Positions 60,521 to 64,000 of a stretch of 64,000 nucleotides of DNA are shown in pieces. The notes under the pieces are model-generated. The model had not been told where the DNA came from and did no database searches. It saw only the letters and a list, made by a program, of their open reading frames with translations. This DNA comes from Candidatus Pantoea gossypiicola. Its GTDB lineage: Bacteria > Pseudomonadota > Gammaproteobacteria > Enterobacterales > Enterobacteriaceae. The DNA lies in the NCBI RefSeq assembly GCF_008632075.1, contig NZ_VWVM01000013.1, forward strand, positions 1 through 64,000, read 5' to 3'. The translations under genes were made by a program, and so were the position numbers. Within the stretch, counting starts at the first letter, position 1. The number at the start of each line of letters is the position of its first letter.

Positions 60521-60838
60521 TTATTTGTTATAGGTCTTAACCGGTTTACACGTAGGCGTGCTTACAGTTGGCTCCTGTAACGGAAGACCAGGAATCACGT
60601 GGGCTTCACAGTCTAAAATACGCCCCTTATCAGTAGTTGCGCGATACGATATCACCTGAGACCCGAGCGCATCAGGCTTAGACATGGAAACATTAGTCAC
60701 AGTTATCTCATCGGAAGACCCCAGGCCTAACATTTTAGAAGTATCAGCCTGTAGTATCGGGATTGCGAGATCAGGAGACATCGTAGTACACGCACTTAAA
60801 AGAAAAGAAACAGCTGAAATACAGATAATTTTTTTCAT
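60521..60838 (-). CDS. Small outer-membrane-type lipoprotein
   Basis: From the ATG at 60838 (GGAG upstream) the product is 105 aa. The lipoprotein signal is MKKIICISAVSFLLSACTTM with lipobox LSAC. The mature domain (DEITVTNVSMSKPDALGSQV, DCEAHVIPG and STPTCKPVKTY) has two cysteines that may form a disulfide. Function unknown. First of a series of small lipoprotein genes. Confidence 0.8.
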   Translation of the reverse strand: MKKIICISAVSFLLSACTTMSPDLAIPILQADTSKMLGLGSSDEITVTNVSMSKPDALGSQVISYRATTDKGRILDCEAHVIPGLPLQEPTVSTPTCKPVKTYNK

Positions 60839-61045
60839 GATTTTAACTCCAGATTGTTCAGGCAAAATTTTATTTGTTAATTACCAATATTCTAACAGCA
60901 ACATGTTAGAAAATAGTTAGTACATCGATAAAAAGTCAATACTGTTGATATGAGTATCTCTTTTAAGTAAAGGTTTTTATTTAATTCCCAGAAGGTATTC
61001 TGGTCAGTTTATTCCCCAATAATGTAATATGCCGGTTGTACCGAA

Positions 61046-61461
61046 TTACCAGCCTCCCAATCCACAGTTACCTTTGACTTCGTAGTAATCGATTATGTTC
61101 GTTTTCGGATCAGCCCAGAATCCAACTTTACATGACTCCTGCACATGTTGTGTTTCGAACTGATTAACCAGAATCGGACGGCCTTGTGATGTATCCATAT
61201 AAGAACCGTTGAACTTTTCCTGATCGTATTCAAGCCCCTTAAAATAAAACTGATAAAAATTATGTCCGTAAAATTTACTTTACGTACTTACACTTGTTCC
61301 TGTACTAACAAACAATCGATTACCGAAAACCCTGTAGGCTTCATTGATATTTTTCCCATCAGATTTTCTGCTGCCGTCCGCTCCGGAGCCAGGGTAGAAC
61401 ATCCTGCTAGCAGCCAGGCAGCTGAAATAGTAACAGCTATTTTATTAATCCGTTTACACAT
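61046..61461 (-). pseudogene. Disrupted lipoprotein gene
   Basis: The N-terminus is intact: MCKRINKIAVTISAAWLLAG then CSTLAPERTAAENL, lipobox LAGC. After KPTGF the frame shifts and a stop follows. The continuation in another frame reads VNRLFVSTGTSVST, a TAA, then SKFYGHNFYQFYFKGLEYDQ and NQFETQHVQESCKVGFWADP to GNCGLGGW. So one frameshift and one in-frame stop break a protein of about 137 residues. The C-terminal part is still well preserved, so the damage is recent. Confidence 0.7.
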
Positions 61462-61549
61462 TTTTTAAGGCCTTCATAAAACTAGACCCACTCAAAAAAA
61501 CAGCACCGTATATTAAAAAGTGGTAATAAATTCTTGATTCATGGCCTGT

Positions 61550-61625
61550 CAGGGTGCCCTTATTTCATTTCCCTTATTGTTAGAGTTGCCACCTGGCGAA
61601 GACCATTTTGTTAATGTGCACTGTT
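61550..61625 (-). pseudogene. 3' fragment related to the 63192 lipoprotein
   Basis: The minus strand reads LTKWSSPGGNSNNKGNEIRA before a stop, matching LTKWLSTGGLSNKRQKI at the end of the product of 63192-63563, and the flanking DNA is also alike. No upstream coding part remains. It is a relic of a third copy of this lipoprotein family. Confidence 0.55.
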
Positions 61626-61881
61626 AAAAAAACTGATGACAGGTTATTTTATAATCCTGAATCCAGAAGTTATGCAGTATATTTTATTTCCAGTCATGAC
61701 ACATACCGTCCATGCCGAATCCCTACATCGCCAGCCAAAGTTAGCTTTACTATTTTCGCTCCCGCCAGATAACGGTAAGGTTTCTGGCGGAAAAACGGGG
61801 CGGATGCGAGCGGCTGAGAATCAAAAAATAAAACTAATTAGTCAGGAATGATTTTATTTCCTCAGCTCGCTCATGAATTAA

Positions 61882-62301
61882 TTACATAATCCAGTCGGAA
61901 ACAACTTTGTTTTTGGTAAAGTAAATTGTCAAAGAGTCGCTACGATGCTCTGAATTTCCGGTTACTTTATCAGAAACAGAACTTATATCATCCTTGGTGT
62001 TCTGTGCTATAGTCGCACTAGTCATGGCGCCGCTTAGTGCTGAGGTTCCGGGAATGTATGAAAGCGCTTTTGAAAGCGAACTCATGTTACCATCCTTATT
62101 AAACGACCATACGTAACTACCGTCTGAATGTGATGTCTGTCTGTCTGGTGTGCCATAGAGAGTCTTAACTTCAGATTCCGTTGTTTTATTAGGCGTGATG
62201 TGAGCTGAAACATAACTCCGGGTAAACTTATCCTCACCGCTGAAGGAGCTGCATCCTGAAACGAATAGCATAAATGCAATTGCTACCACATAAATCTTCA
62301 T
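61882..62301 (-). CDS. BamE/SmpA-like small lipoprotein
   Basis: The 139-aa product has a lipoprotein signal (VVAIAFMLFVSGCSSF; lipobox VSGC). A BamE-like segment follows: ITPNKTTESEVKTLYGTPDR and GSYVWSFNKDG. The C-terminal half contains a glycine/alanine-rich stretch ALSGAMTSATIAQNTK and ends YFTKNKVVSDWIM, the 'Y-F-K-N-V' ending common in this fold. Role unknown; similar proteins are envelope stress or peptidoglycan-associated factors. Confidence 0.78.
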   Translation of the reverse strand: MKIYVVAIAFMLFVSGCSSFSGEDKFTRSYVSAHITPNKTTESEVKTLYGTPDRQTSHSDGSYVWSFNKDGNMSSLSKALSYIPGTSALSGAMTSATIAQNTKDDISSVSDKVTGNSEHRSDSLTIYFTKNKVVSDWIM

Positions 62302-62475
62302 AATATTGACCTTATGATATTTCCTGAGTTGATTGGATTTTTATGACAATTTCCACCGAAGTTTTGTCAAAGTTTTTTCTTATACTGAAAAGCCCGTTTT
62401 TAACTGAAATTCTCCCAGTAAATGCCGGATTATGTAAGCTTTCCCCATATTAAATCCAGGTAAGCGCAAAACTTA

Positions 62476-62880
62476 CTAAAGAGTTGGTTTTGGTACCGGT
62501 ATACTTCCATCAATCAATTTTGCACCTTCAGGTCTTTTTGGACAGCCACCTGATGAATACCATCTTGTTATTATCCCTTGCTCAACCAGAAATCGCTTAT
62601 CACAGTTTGCATATTCAGGAATATAGTTCCACATACTTGAATCGGATCCATTTACAATCCAGTTATACTGGTAATCAAGTATGCTGCTTCCGTTACTCAG
62701 AGCCTGGCTGTTTTGAGGCGGTCCCCACGCCATTACAAGTTCGTCTGCCGACGACCCGACCCATGATGCAGCGATATCCGAACTGGTCTGATAACGTTTA
62801 TTAAAAATCAGGTTGCCGAGTGGAGAGCCTGCACATCCAGTCAGTATTAATACAGAAATAATTAAATAAATGCACCGCAT
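62476..62880 (-). CDS. Small lipoprotein, paralogue A
   Basis: The 134-aa product starts MRCIYLIISVLILTGCAGSP with lipobox LTGC. The mature domain reads SDIAASWVGSSADELVMAWG then PPQNSQALSNGSSILDYQYN, a BamE/SmpA-like pattern, and CDKRFLVEQGIITRWYSSGG near the end. It is clearly related to the product of 63192-63563, so the region arose by duplication. Function unknown. Confidence 0.75.
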   Translation of the reverse strand: MRCIYLIISVLILTGCAGSPLGNLIFNKRYQTSSDIAASWVGSSADELVMAWGPPQNSQALSNGSSILDYQYNWIVNGSDSSMWNYIPEYANCDKRFLVEQGIITRWYSSGGCPKRPEGAKLIDGSIPVPKPTL

Positions 62881-63191
62881 ATGATTTCCCTTAAGTCATT
62901 ATTTATAAATTAAGATGTTTTATTTTCATAGTTTCAGTTACTTTTCAACATAACACCCCTTTAACCAAGGGGTTTAATATTGCTCAGGCTGAATCCAATA
63001 AAATAAAAAGTTTCCTAGCATCGTTAGTACTCCACATCTCTACATGCATTTTTCTATGACGCCGCGCAGCTTTGTGACGGCTCAATGTTAAAATCGTTGA
63101 GCGGCCCCTTAATTAAAGACACATTTTTTCAGTAATACAGCGACAGATTTGCAAAGTATAAAATGAATCGCTGATTCATATGCCGGCTGTA

Positions 63192-63563
63192 TTACTGCAG
63201 TCCAATTTTCTGCCTTTTGTTAGAAAGACCACCTGTCGAAAGCCATTTTGTTAGTATGCCCTGCTCGACAAAAAAAACATGGGCACAGGTTTCATAATCC
63301 GGCATATGATTGCGCGTTGTTAAACCATATTCATTTACAGGCCTGTTATACAGGTAAGTCAGTGTGCTACATCCGGCACTCCGATTCAGTCTATATTGCG
63401 GCGTACCCCATGCAATCAGCAGTTCATCCTGCGATATCCCTACCCATGATGCAGCAATATCTGAAGCAATCTGATCACATTTGTTAAGTATAAGATTACC
63501 GACTGGAGAGCCTGCGCTCCCAGACAAAATTAAGACAGGCCTGATTAAAGAAAGCCACCTCAT
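63192..63563 (-). CDS. Lipoprotein paralogue B lacking the lipobox cysteine
   Basis: The 123-aa product aligns with paralogue A through SPVGNLILNKCDQIASDIAA and SWVGISQDELLIAWGTPQYR, and FFVEQGILTKWLSTGG. The signal reads LSLIRPVLILSGSAGSP: the lipobox Cys is replaced by Ser, so it cannot be lipidated, and the signal core is interrupted by RP. It may be an early-stage pseudogene or a protein with altered location. The 310-bp gap before paralogue A (62881-63191) has no supported gene. Confidence 0.6.
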   Translation of the reverse strand: MRWLSLIRPVLILSGSAGSPVGNLILNKCDQIASDIAASWVGISQDELLIAWGTPQYRLNRSAGCSTLTYLYNRPVNEYGLTTRNHMPDYETCAHVFFVEQGILTKWLSTGGLSNKRQKIGLQ

Positions 63564-63692
63564 TTGTTTCTCCTTCCCAGAAAACTTAATTTTTCAGAAG
63601 CGACATTGGAAGATACTTCTTCAACTTTCTCAACCGGGCATCTCTATATCAGATCATCTTAAAGCGGTCCTGTTAGAGAGTTGATAATATTG

Positions 63693-64000
63693 CTAGATTG
63701 TGCAAATTCTGCGGAATGAGTACATGTCTCGTAATGTACAGAACTCAAATTCCCGAATGATAATTTTGCCAGCCTTCGAGATCATTTCTCTCCACTCCAT
63801 ACTTTTGTCCCTGTATTCCAGTTTTTCCGCTCCATCAAGCGTCTCCAGAAGATACCCCAGCGTAATATGGTACTGATAGGAGTAATGATCGTCACGACGA
63901 ATACCCGTTATTTCTGACAACTCACCTCTTATTTTCTGAAGACGGTTGTATGTGGTCTGATCGGCCGGTTTTAGTGGGATGAAAAAATTATCATTTTTTC
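63693..64000 (-). CDS. 2H-phosphoesterase-like protein (DUF1868 type), partial
   Basis: The frame is open to the window edge and reads DNFFIPLKPADQTTYNRLQK, then RDDHYSYQYHITLGYLLETL. The HITLGYL block is one of the two H-x-T/S motifs of 2H (cyclic phosphodiesterase / RNA-ligase-like) proteins; the first would lie outside the window. It ends REFEFCTLRDMYSFRRI and CTI. The start is not in the window; an internal TTG at 63920 is not the real start. Confidence 0.65.
   Translation of the reverse strand, partial: KNDNFFIPLKPADQTTYNRLQKIRGELSEITGIRRDDHYSYQYHITLGYLLETLDGAEKLEYRDKSMEWREMISKAGKIIIREFEFCTLRDMYSFRRICTI

Noticed and set aside
1..64000. CRISPR arrays, rRNA, tRNA and insertion sequences
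   Set aside because: No regular repeat-spacer series, no rRNA- or tRNA-like sequence and no transposase frame was seen on either strand.

Overview
The window looks like a chromosomal segment from an enterobacterium of the Erwiniaceae, most likely Pantoea or a close relative. The supporting signs are a thiOSGF thiazole cluster behind a TPP riboswitch, an Esa-type convergent luxI/luxR pair, a plant-galactan (gan) locus and lambdoid prophage genes of enterobacterial type. The genus is inferred from gene content only; no rRNA or tRNA gene is present.

Region 1 (1 to about 14.4 kb) is the early half of a lambdoid prophage that continues off the left edge. A 135-aa repressor (7701-8108) separates two divergent operons. 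The leftward, pR-like operon carries Cro, a YdaT-like protein, a YdaU/DUF1376 replication protein, a DnaC-like loader, small genes, a hok/sok toxin-antitoxin locus, DUF1367, an adenine methyltransferase, a YbcO-like protein and antiterminator Q. The rightward, pL-like operon carries small genes, a RecE-N/annealing-protein fusion, Gp157, an excisionase and a tyrosine integrase. Operator-like 14-mers occur on both sides of the repressor, three of them at exact 25-bp spacing, and a good LexA box lies at 3263-3282.

Region 2 (14.6-27.4 kb) is host metabolism: a DsbA-like protein, an ASCH protein, the thiOSGF operon with its riboswitch, an Old Yellow Enzyme with a downstream ArsR regulator and a palindromic operator, a decayed stretch (GNAT remnant, truncated efflux adaptor), the folate-independent methionine synthase pair mesD/mesX, and an IclR-controlled aldolase plus 2-hydroxyacid dehydrogenase pair.

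Region 3 (27.6-37.2 kb) is a LysR gene followed by eleven co-directional genes: muconolactone-isomerase-like, DJ-1, two aldo/keto reductases, SDR, resorcylate-decarboxylase-like amidohydrolase and a quinone-reductase-like flavodoxin-fold protein. It ends with four consecutive genes whose products all carry Sec signal peptides on folds that are normally cytosolic (DUF1330, flavodoxin-fold reductase, tandem ABM, tandem carboxymuconolactone decarboxylase). This is the best candidate for an undescribed system, perhaps split cytoplasm/periplasm handling of aromatic, quinone or oxidant stress.

Region 4 (37.2-47.8 kb) holds a gene-poor 1.1 kb stretch, the luxI/luxR pair, an MFS transporter, two SDR enzymes, glutathione peroxidase, an HxlR regulator, a PAS-GGDEF cyclase and two gene remnants (DUF1203, COG4705). 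Region 5 (47.9-59.3 kb) is the gan locus: LacI-type regulator, porin, GH42 and GH53 enzymes, a complete ABC importer, and an unexpected free-standing PTS EIIB domain. Region 6 (59.4-64 kb) is a cupin, then an AT-rich tail of small lipoproteins, several related to each other and some decayed, and a 2H-phosphoesterase-like gene cut by the window end.
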